Shown: piece after piece, positions 49,269 to 59,068 of the stretch
Numbering within the stretch: the stretch's first letter is position 1
Layout of the letters: each line of letters begins with the position of its first letter
NCBI GenBank assembly: GCA_028716845.1
Contig: JAQUPF010000007.1
Coordinates: forward strand, 1-64,000
DNA length: 64,000 nucleotides
Source of the DNA: a bacterium
GTDB lineage: Bacteria > Auribacterota > Tritonobacteria > UBA1439
Direction: 5' to 3'
The notes under the pieces: model-generated
What the model was told of the DNA's origin: nothing
Databases searched by the model: none
What the model saw: only the letters and a program-made list of their open reading frames with translations
Position numbers and translations under genes: made by a program

Positions 49269-50531
49269 ATGCCCGACATGCTCATCTGGCTCCTGGTGCT
49301 GCTCCTCCTCTCGGTGACGTTCTTCTGCACGCTCGGGAGCGGGGCGCTCCAGTCGATCCCGCTCGAGCGGCTGTGGAGGCTGCGGGAGGGGGGCGGCAGG
49401 ACCGCCGCGGGCGTCGAGTACTGGATCACGCACGCCCAGCAGATCACTTGGTCGTTCAGGGTCGTGAGCCGCGTCTCCTGCGTCGCGCTCGCCCTCGCCC
49501 TCATGACCGCCGTCTCGGGCGAGATCCTGCCGCTCTACGCCTTCCTCATCGCCCTCATCGTCGCCACCCTCCTCGTCGCCCTCCCCGGGAGCCTCATCCC
49601 GTCGGCGTGGGCGCAGATGGCGGGGGAGCGGCTCGGCCTGAGCCTCCTCCCCTTCATCAGGGTCTTCGGCATCGTCCTGACGCCCCTCGCGGCGGCGGGC
49701 CGCTCGATCCTCAACGTCCTGCTGAAGCCGTTCGGGGTGCCGCCGCTCACCTTCGCCACGATCCACCTCAAGAGCGAGGTGGAGCAGTGCGTGGGGGGGA
49801 TCGAGCGTTCCGGGCGGCTCAACGACGAGGAGAAGAAGATGATCCGCCGCATCTTCGCCTTCGGCGGCCTCGAGGCGAGCGACATCATGACGCCGCGGAT
49901 CAGCTTCCGCTGTGTCGACGACGGGGACACCATCGGGCGGGCGGCCGAGCTGCTCCGGGACGAGCAGTACTCGCGGTTCCCGGTCTGCAGCGGCGGGACC
50001 GAGAACGTCGTCGGCATCCTCCACGTGAAGGACCTCATCGCACCCCTCGCCCTGGAGGGGGGGCGGGAGCGGCCCGTCGGCGAGATCATGCGCGCGCCGA
50101 TCTTCGTGCCGGAGGCGACGAAGGCGAGGGATCTCTTCTACGAGATGCGGAAACGCCAGGGGCACATGGCGATCGTCGTCGACGAGTACGGCAGCGCGAC
50201 GGGGCTCGTGACGATGGAGGACATCCTCGAGCGCATCGTCGGTGAGATCCGGGACGAGTACGACACGGGCGAGCCGAAGCCGTATGAGAAGGTGGCCGCC
50301 GGGGTCTACCGGGTGGACGCCCGCCTCTCCGTGAGCGACGCGCGCGAGGAGCTCGGCCTCGCCCTCCCCGACCGGCACGAGTACGACACCCTCGCCGGCT
50401 TCGTCTGCTCCCTCCTCGGCAGGGTGCCGGCGGCGGGCGAGTCGATCTCCTGGGGCGGGCACACGATCCGGGTGCTCGAGGCCACGGACATGGGCGTGCG
50501 CCGCCTGGAGATCCGCATGGCGCGGCGATGA
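49269..50531 (+). CDS. CNNM/CorC-type CBS-domain membrane protein
   Basis: 420 residues. DUF21 membrane part with four helices (WLLVLLLLSVTFFCTLGSGALQSIPLERL, SCVALALALMTAVS, LLVALPGSLIPSAWA, IVLTPLAA), then RRIFAFGGLEASDIMTPRISF, two CBS motifs (VVGILHVKDLIAP, HMAIVVDEYGSATGLVTMEDILERIVGEI) and a CorC_HlyC C-terminal domain. Putative magnesium/cobalt transporter regulator. A 52-base G-rich spacer follows dgkA. Confidence 0.9.
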   Translation: MPDMLIWLLVLLLLSVTFFCTLGSGALQSIPLERLWRLREGGGRTAAGVEYWITHAQQITWSFRVVSRVSCVALALALMTAVSGEILPLYAFLIALIVATLLVALPGSLIPSAWAQMAGERLGLSLLPFIRVFGIVLTPLAAAGRSILNVLLKPFGVPPLTFATIHLKSEVEQCVGGIERSGRLNDEEKKMIRRIFAFGGLEASDIMTPRISFRCVDDGDTIGRAAELLRDEQYSRFPVCSGGTENVVGILHVKDLIAPLALEGGRERPVGEIMRAPIFVPEATKARDLFYEMRKRQGHMAIVVDEYGSATGLVTMEDILERIVGEIRDEYDTGEPKPYEKVAAGVYRVDARLSVSDAREELGLALPDRHEYDTLAGFVCSLLGRVPAAGESISWGGHTIRVLEATDMGVRRLEIRMARR

Positions 50532-51163
50532 GGGAGGCCTCCATGGCGTCCGGATCGAGGCTCCGGAGGGATTTCATCGCCGGGCTCCTCGTCGTCCTGC
50601 CGGTCATCGGCACCGCGTGGATCCTCCTCAGGATCTTCCTCGCCATCACCGGCGTCGTCTTCGACGTCGTCCACATCATCCAGCCGATCGACACGATCGG
50701 GCTCGTCATCCTCGTCCGGGTCGCCTCGCTCGCGCTGCTCGTGGCGGGGATCCTGTTCGTCGGCTTCCTCGCCCGCAACGTCTTCGGGAGGAGGCTCCTC
50801 TCGGTGCTCGAGGCCGTCTGCGACCGGATCCCCGTCTTCAACCGGCTCTACCACGCGATCAGACAGATCCTCCGCGCGATCGTCGCCGAGGACCGGGCGG
50901 TCTTCAAATACGTCGTGCTGGTCGAGTATCCCCGGCCGGGGATCTACGCGGTCGGCTTCGTGACGGCCGAGGGGAGGGGCGAGGTGCAGCAGAAGACCGC
51001 CGCCGACCTCGTGAACGTCTTCATCCCGACGACGCCGAACCCCACCTCGGGCCTCCTCATCCTCGTCCCGCGCGGGCAGCTGATCCGGCTCGGGATGTCG
51101 ATCGAGGAGGGGATGAAGCTTGTCATCTCCGGCGGCACGCTCGTGCCGGGCGCCCCGTCATGA
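50528..51163 (+). CDS. DUF502-family membrane protein
   Basis: 211 residues. Two helices (FIAGLLVVLPVIGTAWILLRIF and ILVRVASLALLVAGILFVGFLARNVFG) and the conserved RIPVFNRLYHAIRQIL, FKYVVLVEYPRPGIYAVGFVT and VFIPTTPNPTSGLLILVPR. These define DUF502. Function unknown. ATGA overlap with the previous gene. Confidence 0.92.
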   Translation: MREASMASGSRLRRDFIAGLLVVLPVIGTAWILLRIFLAITGVVFDVVHIIQPIDTIGLVILVRVASLALLVAGILFVGFLARNVFGRRLLSVLEAVCDRIPVFNRLYHAIRQILRAIVAEDRAVFKYVVLVEYPRPGIYAVGFVTAEGRGEVQQKTAADLVNVFIPTTPNPTSGLLILVPRGQLIRLGMSIEEGMKLVISGGTLVPGAPS

Positions 51164-51915
51164 TCCGCACCGTCCGCGGCGTCGTCATCCGCAGGCGCGA
51201 GGTCACCGAGTCGAGCCTGATCCTCACCGCCTTCACCGACCGGGCGGGCCGCCTCACGCTCCTGGCGAAGGGCGCGCGCCGGGCGAAGAGCCCGTTCAGG
51301 GGCCGCCTCGAGCTCTTCTCGCTCTGCGATCTCACCTACTACGAGCACACGCGGCGGGGGCTCAACATCCTCAGGGAGTGCGCGGTGGTCGATCCGCACG
51401 CCGAGTTCCGAACGGACGTGGGGCTGTTCATCACCGCCGCATCGTTCGCCGAGCTCGTCGACATGGGGACCTGGCCCTCCCCGCGGGGGCGGGGCATCTT
51501 CATGCTGCTGACCGAGTCGCTCGACGCGGCCGCCGCCTGCCCGGCGGCGGAGCTGCTCCGCCGGCGCTTCGAGATCAGGTTCCTGTCCCTCCTCGGCTAC
51601 TCGCTGCGACTCGACGCCTGCGCGGCCTGCGGGTCCGGTTCCGCGCCGCTCGAGCGCTTCTCGGCGGCCGCCGGCGGGATGGTGTGCGCCGCGTGCGAGC
51701 CGAAGGACGGCGGCGCGATCACGGTCTCGCAGGGGACGCGCGCCGCCCTCCGCTACCTCCGCGCCGGACCCCCCGAGTCCGCGGGCCGCATCGCCCTGAA
51801 CGCCGCGCAGGCCGCGGAGGCGAGGGAGGTTTTACGGCGGGCGATCTCCTTCTACCTCGAGCGGTCGCCGCGGACCCCGGCCGCCGCCTCCGCGTGGGAC
51901 CCCTGCGCGGGATAG
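51160..51915 (+). CDS. recO: RecO-type recombination mediator
   Basis: 251 residues from ATG 51160, overlapping the DUF502 stop. N-terminal OB fold (VRGVVIRRREVTESSLILTAFTDRAGRLTLLAKGARRAKSPFRGRLELF) and a C-terminal helical domain with a zinc site CAACGSG (about residues 155-158) and CAAC (172-175). Loads RecA on SSB-coated DNA with RecR. Complete. Followed by repeat DNA. Confidence 0.9.
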   Translation: MIRTVRGVVIRRREVTESSLILTAFTDRAGRLTLLAKGARRAKSPFRGRLELFSLCDLTYYEHTRRGLNILRECAVVDPHAEFRTDVGLFITAASFAELVDMGTWPSPRGRGIFMLLTESLDAAAACPAAELLRRRFEIRFLSLLGYSLRLDACAACGSGSAPLERFSAAAGGMVCAACEPKDGGAITVSQGTRAALRYLRAGPPESAGRIALNAAQAAEAREVLRRAISFYLERSPRTPAAASAWDPCAG

Positions 51916-51945
51916 CGCCTCCCGCTTCACGCATCGGATCAAGGA

Positions 51946-52140
51946 ACCGATCCACCACTGATTCGCACGGATCATTACGGATGACACCACGGTCGGGTGT
52001 TCAGGATCCAAGGCAAAGAGCAACAGCGTCTCCGCCGCGGATGCGCGCGGATCCACGCGGATCGAATGGACAGTGAGAAGGGGGGAGGTGCCGCGGGCCG
52101 CATGGTGTCCGCGGTAATCCGCGCGAATCCGCGGCGGGGA
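51946..52140. repeat. CGCGGAT-type intergenic repeat block
   Basis: CCACTGATTCGCACGGATCATTACGGATGAC, then CCGCCGCGGATGCGCGCGGATCCACGCGGATCG, then CCGCGGTAATCCGCGCGAATCCGCGG in inverse. No gene seen in this stretch. Confidence 0.6.
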
Positions 52141-52173
52141 GTTCGTCGATGCCGGACCGGGGGGGTTTCCTCC

Positions 52174-52202
52174 TTGCCGGGCGCGGCCCTTTCGGCTATT
52201 CT
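52174..52202 (+). promoter_or_regulatory. Promoter of ppdK
   Basis: TTGCCG, 17-base spacer, TATTCT; 48 bases before ATG 52251. Confidence 0.5.
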
Positions 52203-52250
52203 TGCACCTCGCGGTCGCACAGCACACCCCACCGGATGGAGGCGGTCGAA

Positions 52251-54980
52251 ATGCGGAAGCACGTCTATTACTTCGGCGGCGGGAGAGCCGATGGCAACGC
52301 CCGGATGAAGGACCTGCTCGGCGGGAAGGGCGCCAACCTCGCCGAGATGGCGAACCTGCGGATACCCGTCCCCGCCGGCTTCACCATCACCACCGAGGTC
52401 TGCACCTATTACTATTCCCACCGCGGCGCCTACCCGCGGGGGCTCGACGGCCAGGTCGGGAAGGCGCTCGCGCGGGTGGAGCGGGCGATGGGCGCCCGCT
52501 TCGGCGATCCCGAGCGGCCCCTCCTGCTCTCGGTCCGCTCCGGCGCGCGCGCGTCGATGCCCGGGATGATGGACACGGTCCTCAACCTGGGGCTGAACGA
52601 CCGGACCGTCCGCGGCCTCGCCGAGGCGACCGGGAACGAGCGGTTCGCCTACGACTGCTACCGCCGGTTCGTCCAGATGTTCGGCGACGTCGTCCTCGGG
52701 CTGCGGCCCGAGCGCAAGGACGACGTCGATCCGTTCGAGCGGATCATCGAGGAGCGGAAGCGGGCGCGGGGGTTCCGCCTCGACACGGAGCTCACCGGCG
52801 ATGACCTGCGGGAGCTCGTCGCGGCGTTCAAGGAGGCGATCCGGGAGAAGACCGGCCGGCGCTTCCCGGAGGACCCCCGCGAGCAGCTCTGGGCGTCCAT
52901 CGGCGCGGTCTTCGGATCGTGGAACAACCCGCGCGCGATCGCCTACCGGCAGATCAACAGGATCCCCGACCACTGGGGGACCGCCGTGAACGTCCAGGCG
53001 ATGGTCTTCGGCAACATGGGGGACGACTGCGCGACGGGCGTCGCCTTCACCCGCGACGCCGCCACCGGCGAGAAGCGCTTCTACGGCGAGTACCTCATCA
53101 ACGCGCAGGGGGAGGACGTCGTCGCGGGGACCCGGACGCCGCGCCCCATCGAAAAGCTGAAGGAGGAGATGACGGCCGCCTACGCCGAGCTCGAGCGCAC
53201 CTACAGGCGGATCGAGCGCCACTACCGCGACATGCAGGACATCGAGTTCACGATCCAGAAGGGGAAGCTCTGGATGCTCCAGACGCGCGCGGGCAAGCGG
53301 ACCGGCTTCGCCGCGATCCGGATCGCGGTGGACATGGTCGGCGAGCGGCTGATCAGCAGGGAGGAGGCGCTCCTCCGGATCGATCCGCTCCAGCTCAACC
53401 AGTTCCTCCGCCCCGTCTTCGACGCCGGCGAGAAGCGGCGCGCCCTCGAGGGGGGGCGCCTGCTCGCCCGCGGCCTCAACGCGGGGCCCGGCGCGGCGGC
53501 GGGGAGGGTGGTTTTCAACGCGGAGGACGCGGTGGCGTGGGCGGCGAGGGGCGAGCGGGTGATCCTCGTGCGGATCGAGACGTCCCCCGAGGACATTCGC
53601 GGCATGACCGCGGCGGAGGGGATCCTCACCGCCCGCGGCGGGATGACCTCGCACGCCGCGCTCGTCGCGCGGCAGATGGGCAAGGTGTGCGTCGTCGGAT
53701 GCGGCGCGCTCGAGATCGACTACCGCGCGCGCCTGATGCGGGCGGGCGGAACGACGGTGCGGGAGGGGGACGCGGTCTCGATCGACGGGGCGACCGGCGA
53801 GGTGATCCTCGGAGAGATCAGGACCTTCCCGTCGGAGGTGCTGCGCGTCCTGCTCCACCGGACGATGGATGCGAAGGAGTCCTCGGATTACCGCTCCTAC
53901 GCGAAGATCATGGCGTGGGCCGACCGGTTCAGGCGTCTGCGGATCCGCACCAACGCCGACCAGCCCGACCAGGTCCGCAACGCCATCGCCTTCGGCGCGG
54001 AGGGGATCGGGCTGTGCCGAACGGAGCACATGTTCTTCGGCGGCGAGCGGATCGCCGCGATGCGGGAGATGATCCTCGCCGAGGATTCGGAAGGGCGGCG
54101 CCGGGCGCTCGCGAGGCTCCTCCCGATGCAGAAGGAGGACTTCAAGGCGATATTCAGGGAGCTGGCGGGTCGGCCGGCGACGATCCGCACGCTCGACCCG
54201 CCGCTCCATGAATTCCTCCCGCACGGCGAGCGGGAGGTCGGGGACCTCGCCCGGCAGATGGGCGTCGAGGAGGAGCGGATCAGGGCGAAGATCGCCTCCC
54301 TGCGCGAGGCGAACCCGATGCTCGGCTTCCGCGGCTGCCGGCTCGGCATCGCCTACCCGGAGATCACCGAGATGCAGGCCCGTGCGATCCTCGAGGCGGC
54401 GTGCGAGGTCGCCGCGGAGGGGATCAGGGTGCGCCCGGAGATCATGATCCCCCTCGTCGGAACGCTCGCGGAGTTCGAGGCGCAGAAGGAGGCGGTCGAC
54501 CGGGCCGCCGCCGAGGTGTTCGCCGCGCAGGGGCGGCGGGTCCGCTACGCGACCGGGACGATGATCGAGCTGCCGCGGGCGGCGATCACGGCCGGGGCGA
54601 TCGCGCGCGCGGCGGCGTTCTTCAGCTTCGGGACGAACGACCTCACGCAGACGACCTACGGAATGTCGCGCGACGACGCCGGGCCCTTCCTCGTGCGGTA
54701 TCTCGAGGAGAAGATCATCCCCGAGGACCCGTTCCAGTCGGTGGACCGGGAAGGGGTCGGCTATCTCATGCGCATCGGCGTGGAGCGGGGGAGGGCGACG
54801 CGACCGGAGCTCAAGGTGGGCATCTGCGGCGAGCACGGGGGCGATCCGGCCTCGGTGAAGTTCTGCCACGAGATCGGCCTCGATTACGTGAGCTGCTCGC
54901 CGTTCCGGGTGCCGATCGCGAGGCTCGCCGCGGCACAGGCGGCCATCGGGGAGGGGCGGCGGCGCGCGCGTCGGCGGTGA
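52251..54980 (+). CDS. ppdK: Pyruvate phosphate dikinase
   Basis: 909 residues from ATG 52251, which follows GGAGG eight bases upstream; the start in the track is too long. ATP-grasp part: [41 protein letters not shown]. Central phosphohistidine loop [26 protein letters not shown] with His at about 468. C-terminal PEP-binding TIM barrel: [60 protein letters not shown]. Interconverts pyruvate + ATP + Pi and PEP + AMP + PPi; supports gluconeogenesis or glycolysis with PPi. Confidence 0.96.
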   Translation: MRKHVYYFGGGRADGNARMKDLLGGKGANLAEMANLRIPVPAGFTITTEVCTYYYSHRGAYPRGLDGQVGKALARVERAMGARFGDPERPLLLSVRSGARASMPGMMDTVLNLGLNDRTVRGLAEATGNERFAYDCYRRFVQMFGDVVLGLRPERKDDVDPFERIIEERKRARGFRLDTELTGDDLRELVAAFKEAIREKTGRRFPEDPREQLWASIGAVFGSWNNPRAIAYRQINRIPDHWGTAVNVQAMVFGNMGDDCATGVAFTRDAATGEKRFYGEYLINAQGEDVVAGTRTPRPIEKLKEEMTAAYAELERTYRRIERHYRDMQDIEFTIQKGKLWMLQTRAGKRTGFAAIRIAVDMVGERLISREEALLRIDPLQLNQFLRPVFDAGEKRRALEGGRLLARGLNAGPGAAAGRVVFNAEDAVAWAARGERVILVRIETSPEDIRGMTAAEGILTARGGMTSHAALVARQMGKVCVVGCGALEIDYRARLMRAGGTTVREGDAVSIDGATGEVILGEIRTFPSEVLRVLLHRTMDAKESSDYRSYAKIMAWADRFRRLRIRTNADQPDQVRNAIAFGAEGIGLCRTEHMFFGGERIAAMREMILAEDSEGRRRALARLLPMQKEDFKAIFRELAGRPATIRTLDPPLHEFLPHGEREVGDLARQMGVEEERIRAKIASLREANPMLGFRGCRLGIAYPEITEMQARAILEAACEVAAEGIRVRPEIMIPLVGTLAEFEAQKEAVDRAAAEVFAAQGRRVRYATGTMIELPRAAITAGAIARAAAFFSFGTNDLTQTTYGMSRDDAGPFLVRYLEEKIIPEDPFQSVDREGVGYLMRIGVERGRATRPELKVGICGEHGGDPASVKFCHEIGLDYVSCSPFRVPIARLAAAQAAIGEGRRRARRR

Positions 54981-54998
54981 CCGCCGGGCCAGGCACTC

Positions 54999-55829
54999 AT
55001 GCCGGGCAAGGATACCATTCAGCTCTACCTCAGGGACATCGGGGAGATCCCGCTGCTCACGAGGGAGGAGGAGAGGGCCCTCGCCCGGAAGGTGGCGGGG
55101 GGGAACGCGCAGGCCCGCCACGCCCTCATCAAGGCGAATCTCCGGCTCGTGGTGAAGATCGCCCGGCGGTATGCCTACATGGGGCTCCCCCTCCTGGATC
55201 TCATCGAGGAGGGGAACCTTGGCCTCATGCGCGCGGTCGAGAAGTATGACCTCCGCAAGGGGACCAAGCTGAGCACCTACGCGGCCTGGTGGATACGGCA
55301 GTTCATCCTCCGGGCGATCGCCAACCAGGGGAAGATGATCCGCATCCCCGTGTACATGATGGAGAAGATCCATCGAGTCCACAGGACGGAGGCGGAGATC
55401 ACGCAGGAGCGCGGCAGGCCGGCGCAGCCGAGGGAGATCGCGCGCGCCCTCAGGATGCCGGTGGAGAAGGTCCGGCAGCTCCTCGAGATGGACAGGGAGC
55501 CCCGTTCGCTCTTCGCCCCGCTGGACGGGGAGGGGCTCATCGATCTGATCAAGGTGGTCGAGGACGTCAAATCCGCCCCCCCCTCCCAGCGCATCTCCGA
55601 CCAGGTGCTCCGATCGCACATCGCGGACCTGCTCGGCAGCCTCACCGAGCGGGAGGCGGGTGTCCTCTCGATGCGGTACGGACTGAAGAGCGGAACGCCG
55701 ATGACGCTCACCCGGATCGGGAAGCGGTACCGGATCACGCGGGAGCGGGTCAGGCAGATCCAGGAGGCGGGCCTCAGGAAGCTGAAGGCGGTGCTGGAGG
55801 AGCGGAAGAGCGGCTTCCACGACTTCTGA
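54999..55829 (+). CDS. Sigma-70 family RNA polymerase sigma factor (short, SigA/RpoS-like)
   Basis: 276 residues. Region 1.2 ([21 protein letters not shown]), 2.1-2.4 ([64 protein letters not shown]), 3 ([21 protein letters not shown]) and 4.2 ([24 protein letters not shown]). Region 1.1 and the non-conserved insert are absent, so it is either a group 2 factor or a short primary sigma; region 2.4 looks housekeeping-like. Starts 18 bases after ppdK. Confidence 0.92.
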   Translation: MPGKDTIQLYLRDIGEIPLLTREEERALARKVAGGNAQARHALIKANLRLVVKIARRYAYMGLPLLDLIEEGNLGLMRAVEKYDLRKGTKLSTYAAWWIRQFILRAIANQGKMIRIPVYMMEKIHRVHRTEAEITQERGRPAQPREIARALRMPVEKVRQLLEMDREPRSLFAPLDGEGLIDLIKVVEDVKSAPPSQRISDQVLRSHIADLLGSLTEREAGVLSMRYGLKSGTPMTLTRIGKRYRITRERVRQIQEAGLRKLKAVLEERKSGFHDF

Positions 55830-55870
55830 CGGCGCGGCGCCCGCCGGCCGCTGAAAGGGGGGACAGGGCG

Positions 55871-56413
55871 ATGACCATCGATGTCCAGGAGATCAAGAAC
55901 GCGATCCGGAGCATACCGGATTTCCCGAAGCCCGGGATCGTCTTCAGGGACATCACCACGCTCATCGGGGACGGGCGTCTCTTCCGGAAGACGGTGGACG
56001 CGGTCTGCGACTGGTGCGCGGGCCGGGGGATCGAGACGGTCGTCTGCATGGAGTCGCGGGGGTTCATCTTCGGCGCCGCCATCGCCTACCGGCTGGGGGC
56101 GGGCGTCGTGCCGGTGCGGAAGAAAGGGAAGCTCCCCCACCGGACGCACACGGCCGAGTACGAACTCGAGTACGGGACCGACTCCCTCGAGGTCCACGTG
56201 GACGCCATCGCGCCCGGGAGCGCCGTCCTCATCGTGGACGACCTCCTCGCGACGGGCGGCACCGCGGCGGCGACGGCCAGGCTCGTGCAGGCGCTCGACG
56301 GCAGGATCGCGGGCTTCGCCTTCGTCATCGAGCTCTCCTTCCTCAGGGGGCGGGAGAAGCTCGCGGGGCACGACATCCTCTCGCTCGTGCAGTACGAGTC
56401 GGAGGCGGACTGA
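55871..56413 (+). CDS. apt: Adenine phosphoribosyltransferase
   Basis: 180 residues from ATG 55871 after [83 protein letters not shown] (PRPP loop) and [11 protein letters not shown] are the complete Apt pattern. Salvages adenine to AMP with PRPP. Probably in one transcript with the sigma factor. Confidence 0.95.
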   Translation: MTIDVQEIKNAIRSIPDFPKPGIVFRDITTLIGDGRLFRKTVDAVCDWCAGRGIETVVCMESRGFIFGAAIAYRLGAGVVPVRKKGKLPHRTHTAEYELEYGTDSLEVHVDAIAPGSAVLIVDDLLATGGTAAATARLVQALDGRIAGFAFVIELSFLRGREKLAGHDILSLVQYESEAD

Positions 56414-56430
56414 ACGGGCGGCTCAGCCGC

Positions 56431-56459
56431 TCGACCGCGGCCGGGCCGTGTGGTATCAT
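56431..56459 (+). promoter_or_regulatory. Promoter of tRNA-Arg
   Basis: TCGACC, 17-base spacer ending GTGTGG, TATCAT; the tRNA starts 21 bases downstream. Confidence 0.6.
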
Positions 56460-56480
56460 GTATTCGTTCCGTTCGGCGGG

Positions 56481-56557
56481 GCGCCCGTAGCTCAGCAGGA
56501 TAGAGCACAAGATTCCTAATCTTGGGGCCGCGCGTTCGAATCGCGCCGGGCGCACCA
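56481..56557 (+). tRNA. tRNA-Arg (anticodon CCT)
   Basis: GCGCCCG pairs with CGGGCGC, then A and an encoded CCA. The anticodon arm CAAGA-TTCCTAA-TCTTG gives CCT. The T-arm GCGCG-TTCGAAT-CGCGC is perfect. Confidence 0.95.
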
Positions 56558-56561
56558 GGAC

Positions 56562-56614
56562 TACAGTTCAAAGTTGAAAGTTCAAAGTTGAAAGTTCAAG
56601 GTTGAAAGTCAAGG
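56562..56614. repeat. AGTTCAAAGTTGAA tandem repeat
   Basis: CTACAGTTCAAAGTTGAAAGTTCAAAGTTGAAAGTTCAAGGTTGAAAG right after tRNA-Arg. Related to 3231-3260 in the bat operon gap. Confidence 0.6.
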
Positions 56615-56668
56615 CGGATGCGGCGATGGGGACGGGCGGCGCGATGAGAACGCGCGGAGCGCGCGAGT

Positions 56669-57340
56669 ATGATTGATTTCCACACGCACTCGCTCCTCAG
56701 CGACGGCGATCTCCTGCCGTCGGAGCTTGCGCGCCGGGCGGCCGTGGCCGGCTGCCGCGCCCTCGGCATCTCAGACCACGTGGACGCGTCCAACGCCGAT
56801 TTCGTCGTCCCCCGCCTCCTCGCCGTGTGCGGGGAGCTCGGCGGAGCGGCGGGGATCGAGGTCTTCGCGGGCGTGGAGGTCACGCACGTCCCGCCCCCCC
56901 TCATCGGGCGGATCGTGGAACGGTGCAGGGGGCTCGGCGCAGAGTTCGTCATCGTGCACGGCGAGACGCCGGCGGAGCCGGTGCAGGCGGGGACGAACGC
57001 GGCCGCCATCGACGCGGGGGCCGACATCCTGTCGCACCCCGGCCTCATCTCGTCCGATGAGGCTCGGGCGGCGGCGGCGCGCGGCGTCCACCTGGAGATT
57101 TCCTGCCGCGCCGGGCACTGCCTCGCGAACGGCCACGTCGCCCGCGCCGGCGCGGCGGCGGGGGCGCTGCTGCTCATCGGCTCGGATGCGCACGCCCCGT
57201 CCGATCTCGTGGGCCGCGAGCGGGCGGCGCGGGTGGCGCGCGGGGCGGGGCTCGGCGAGGAGGAGGTGGCGGCGGCCTTCCGGAACGCGGAGGCGCTGCT
57301 CCGGGCGATCAGGGGGAGGCGCGGCCATGTCGCGACGTGA
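56669..57340 (+). CDS. PHP-domain histidinol-phosphatase-like protein
   Basis: 223 residues. MIDFHTHSLLSDGDLLPSELARRAAVAGCRALGISDHVD, VFAGVEVTHV, FVIVHGETP, DILSHPGLIS, GVHLEISCRAGHCLANGHVARAG and LLIGSDAHAP are the metal-binding motifs of the PHP family. It hydrolyses a phosphoester, substrate unknown. Overlaps the next gene by 14 bases. Confidence 0.9.
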   Translation: MIDFHTHSLLSDGDLLPSELARRAAVAGCRALGISDHVDASNADFVVPRLLAVCGELGGAAGIEVFAGVEVTHVPPPLIGRIVERCRGLGAEFVIVHGETPAEPVQAGTNAAAIDAGADILSHPGLISSDEARAAAARGVHLEISCRAGHCLANGHVARAGAAAGALLLIGSDAHAPSDLVGRERAARVARGAGLGEEEVAAAFRNAEALLRAIRGRRGHVAT

Positions 57341-58004
57341 CCGTTTCGACCGGCGGCCGGAAGACCCGTTCGTGCGGCGGGTGTTCGGGTGCATCGATTT
57401 CATCTCAATCCACCGGACGGCGTTCGCCCTCGTCCTCGTCGCCGCCGTCGCCGCGTCGATCGCCGCCGTCGCGTACTGGAACCACCTCCGTTCGTACGAC
57501 AGGAGCGCGCTCATCGCGCTCGAGTCGGCCGCGAGCGAGGAGGAGTACAAGGGCGTGGCGGATTCCTACCCCGGCAGCGCGGCCGAGCCGATCGCGCTCT
57601 TCCTGCGGGGCCGGCTGCTCATCGACGCGAGGAAATTCGCCGAGGCGGAGGAGACCTTCTCATCCTTCGTCCGTTCGTTCCCCGAGCACGCGCTCACCCC
57701 CCTCGCGCAGACCCTCAGGGGGATGGTCCTCGAGCAGGAACGGCGGTTCGAGGAGGCGGCGGTCAGTTACCGGGCCCTGGTCGACGGGCACCCCCTGTCG
57801 TTCATCGCCCCGCTCGCCCTCCTCCACCTGGGGGGCTGCTACGAGCGGCTCGGGAGGATGGAGGAGGCGCAGAAGGCCTACGAGCGGGTCGTCGCGGAGC
57901 ACGATGCGAGCGCGTGGCGGGCCAAGGCGCAGCAGCGGCTCGGGAGGCTCGGCGCCGCCCGCGCCCCCCGGACCCCCGCGGCCGCCGAAACGCCGTCCCC
58001 GTGA
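57327..58004 (+). CDS. Membrane-anchored TPR protein (YfgM/YbgF-like)
   Basis: 225 residues from ATG 57327. One membrane helix (TAFALVLVAAVAASIAAVAYW) then TPR-like repeats: FLRGRLLIDARKFAEAEETFSSFVRSFPEHALTPLAQTLRG, LEQERRFEEAAVSYRALV, LHLGGCYERLGRMEEAQKAYERVVAEH. The single N-terminal anchor with periplasmic TPRs matches YfgM. It may assist protein export. The tail is Ala/Pro-rich. Confidence 0.75.
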   Translation: MSRRDRFDRRPEDPFVRRVFGCIDFISIHRTAFALVLVAAVAASIAAVAYWNHLRSYDRSALIALESAASEEEYKGVADSYPGSAAEPIALFLRGRLLIDARKFAEAEETFSSFVRSFPEHALTPLAQTLRGMVLEQERRFEEAAVSYRALVDGHPLSFIAPLALLHLGGCYERLGRMEEAQKAYERVVAEHDASAWRAKAQQRLGRLGAARAPRTPAAAETPSP

Positions 58005-58051
58005 CGGGCTCCCCTCCGGCCAGCGTCCTTATTGCACCCCGGGAGAACCAA

Positions 58052-58246
58052 TCCACCGCGGATTGACGCGGATTATCGCTGATCAAACGCGGATGGAGCA
58101 GCTTGCCCTTCTTTCACTCCATCCAATCCGCGTTCATCCGCGTGCATCCGCGGCAAAGCGATATTCTGCCGCCGCAGGGCCCGTGCGCTGCCGCGCCGCA
58201 ATCCGTGTGCATCCGTCAATTATCCGTGTTGATCCGTGGCAGTGTG
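58052..58246. repeat. CGCGGAT-type intergenic repeat block
   Basis: CCACCGCGGATTGACGCGGATTATCGCTGATCAAACGCGGATGG, inverse CCAATCCGCGTTCATCCGCGTGCATCCGCGG, then ATCCGTGTGCATCCGTCAATTATCCGTGTTGATCCGTGG. Between the TPR gene and the hpt promoter; no gene seen. Confidence 0.6.
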
Positions 58247-58267
58247 TGCGTATTCGGATGGGGGCGA

Positions 58268-58296
58268 TTGACAGGGAGGGGCGGAGGGTGTACTAT
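58268..58296 (+). promoter_or_regulatory. Promoter of the hpt leader
   Basis: TTGACA (58268-58273), 17-base spacer, TACTAT (58291-58296, overlapping TATAAT). Strong consensus 170 bases before hpt. Confidence 0.75.
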
Positions 58297-58332
58297 AATC
58301 GGCACGCGGGGCGTGGTCCCGCGGGGGAGACG

Positions 58333-58383
58333 ATGGACGACGCGGTGACGGAGATCAGCGGAGAGATCTGGATCAGTTTCTGA
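58333..58383 (+). CDS. Possible 16-residue leader peptide upstream of hpt
   Basis: MDDAVTEISGEIWISF after GGGGGAGACG, ending 25-30 bases before a terminator hairpin. Could be an attenuator leader ORF. No obvious run of regulatory codons. Confidence 0.35.
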   Translation: MDDAVTEISGEIWISF

Positions 58384-58407
58384 ACGCGGCTGGCATGCGC
58401 CCGCGAT

Positions 58408-58439
58408 CCGGGGATCCAGGCGCAATCCCCGCTTTTTTT
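58408..58439 (+). terminator. Intrinsic terminator or attenuator before hpt
   Basis: CGGGGAT-CCAGGCGCA-ATCCCCG then C and seven T. It lies between the promoter and ATG 58465, so most transcripts would end before hpt unless antitermination occurs. Confidence 0.65.
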
Positions 58440-58464
58440 CCGTCGCCGCGCGCGGGGCCGCTCG

Positions 58465-59037
58465 ATGGCAATCGCGAAAATCATCAAGGACGTGCTCTTC
58501 ACCGAGGAGCAGATAAAACGGCGCGTCTCGGAGATGGTGAAGCGTATCGACGAGGATTTCCGGAGCAAGGACCTCGTCGTCATCGCCGTGCTGAAGGGGA
58601 GCGTGGTCTTCCTCGCCGACCTCGTGCGGGGATTCACGAGGCCGCTCGCGTTCGACTTCATCGGCGTGAGCAGCTACGGCAACAGCACGAGCTCCCCCGG
58701 CCTCGTGACGCTGGAGAAGGGGATCACCGTCGACGTCGCCGACAAGAGCGTCCTCGTCGTGGACGACATCCTCGACACGGGCCGCTCGCTCTGCTTCGTC
58801 AAGACGCACCTCCAGCGGTTCAAGCCGCGGGAGATCAAGATCTGCGTCCTCCTCGAGAAGAAGGGGACGCGGATCGTGGACGTGGAGGCCGACTACGTCG
58901 GGTTCGAGATCCCGAACGTCTTCGTCCTCGGCTACGGCCTCGACTACGAGGACAGGTACCGGCACCTGCCCTACATCGCGTCGCTCAGGGAGGAGTATTA
59001 CAACGAGCTGAGGAGGAAGGGGATCGGGCCGATCTAG
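58465..59037 (+). CDS. hpt: Hypoxanthine phosphoribosyltransferase
   Basis: 190 residues. FTEEQIKRRVSEMVKRIDEDF, LVVIAVLKGSVVFLADLVRGF, IGVSSYGNSTSS, VLVVDDILDTGRSLCFVK (PRPP loop), VCVLLEKK, VGFEIPNVFVLGYGLDYEDRYRHLPYI: the full HPRT set. Salvages hypoxanthine/guanine. Own promoter with leader; see terminator entry. Confidence 0.95.
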   Translation: MAIAKIIKDVLFTEEQIKRRVSEMVKRIDEDFRSKDLVVIAVLKGSVVFLADLVRGFTRPLAFDFIGVSSYGNSTSSPGLVTLEKGITVDVADKSVLVVDDILDTGRSLCFVKTHLQRFKPREIKICVLLEKKGTRIVDVEADYVGFEIPNVFVLGYGLDYEDRYRHLPYIASLREEYYNELRRKGIGPI

Positions 59038-59068
59038 CGGCCCCGGGATCGGCCGCCTGATTGTGCGC

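Noticed and set aside
45539-49504. 1321-residue minus-strand ORF
   Set aside because: Antisense shadow of phoH-pgpH-ybeY-dgkA; low-complexity composition.
51975-55820. 1281-residue minus-strand ORF
   Set aside because: Antisense shadow of ppdK and the sigma factor.
58300-58440. Known small RNA (SRP, 6S) or purine riboswitch upstream of hpt
   Set aside because: No matching conserved motif could be seen; kept as an unassigned leader.
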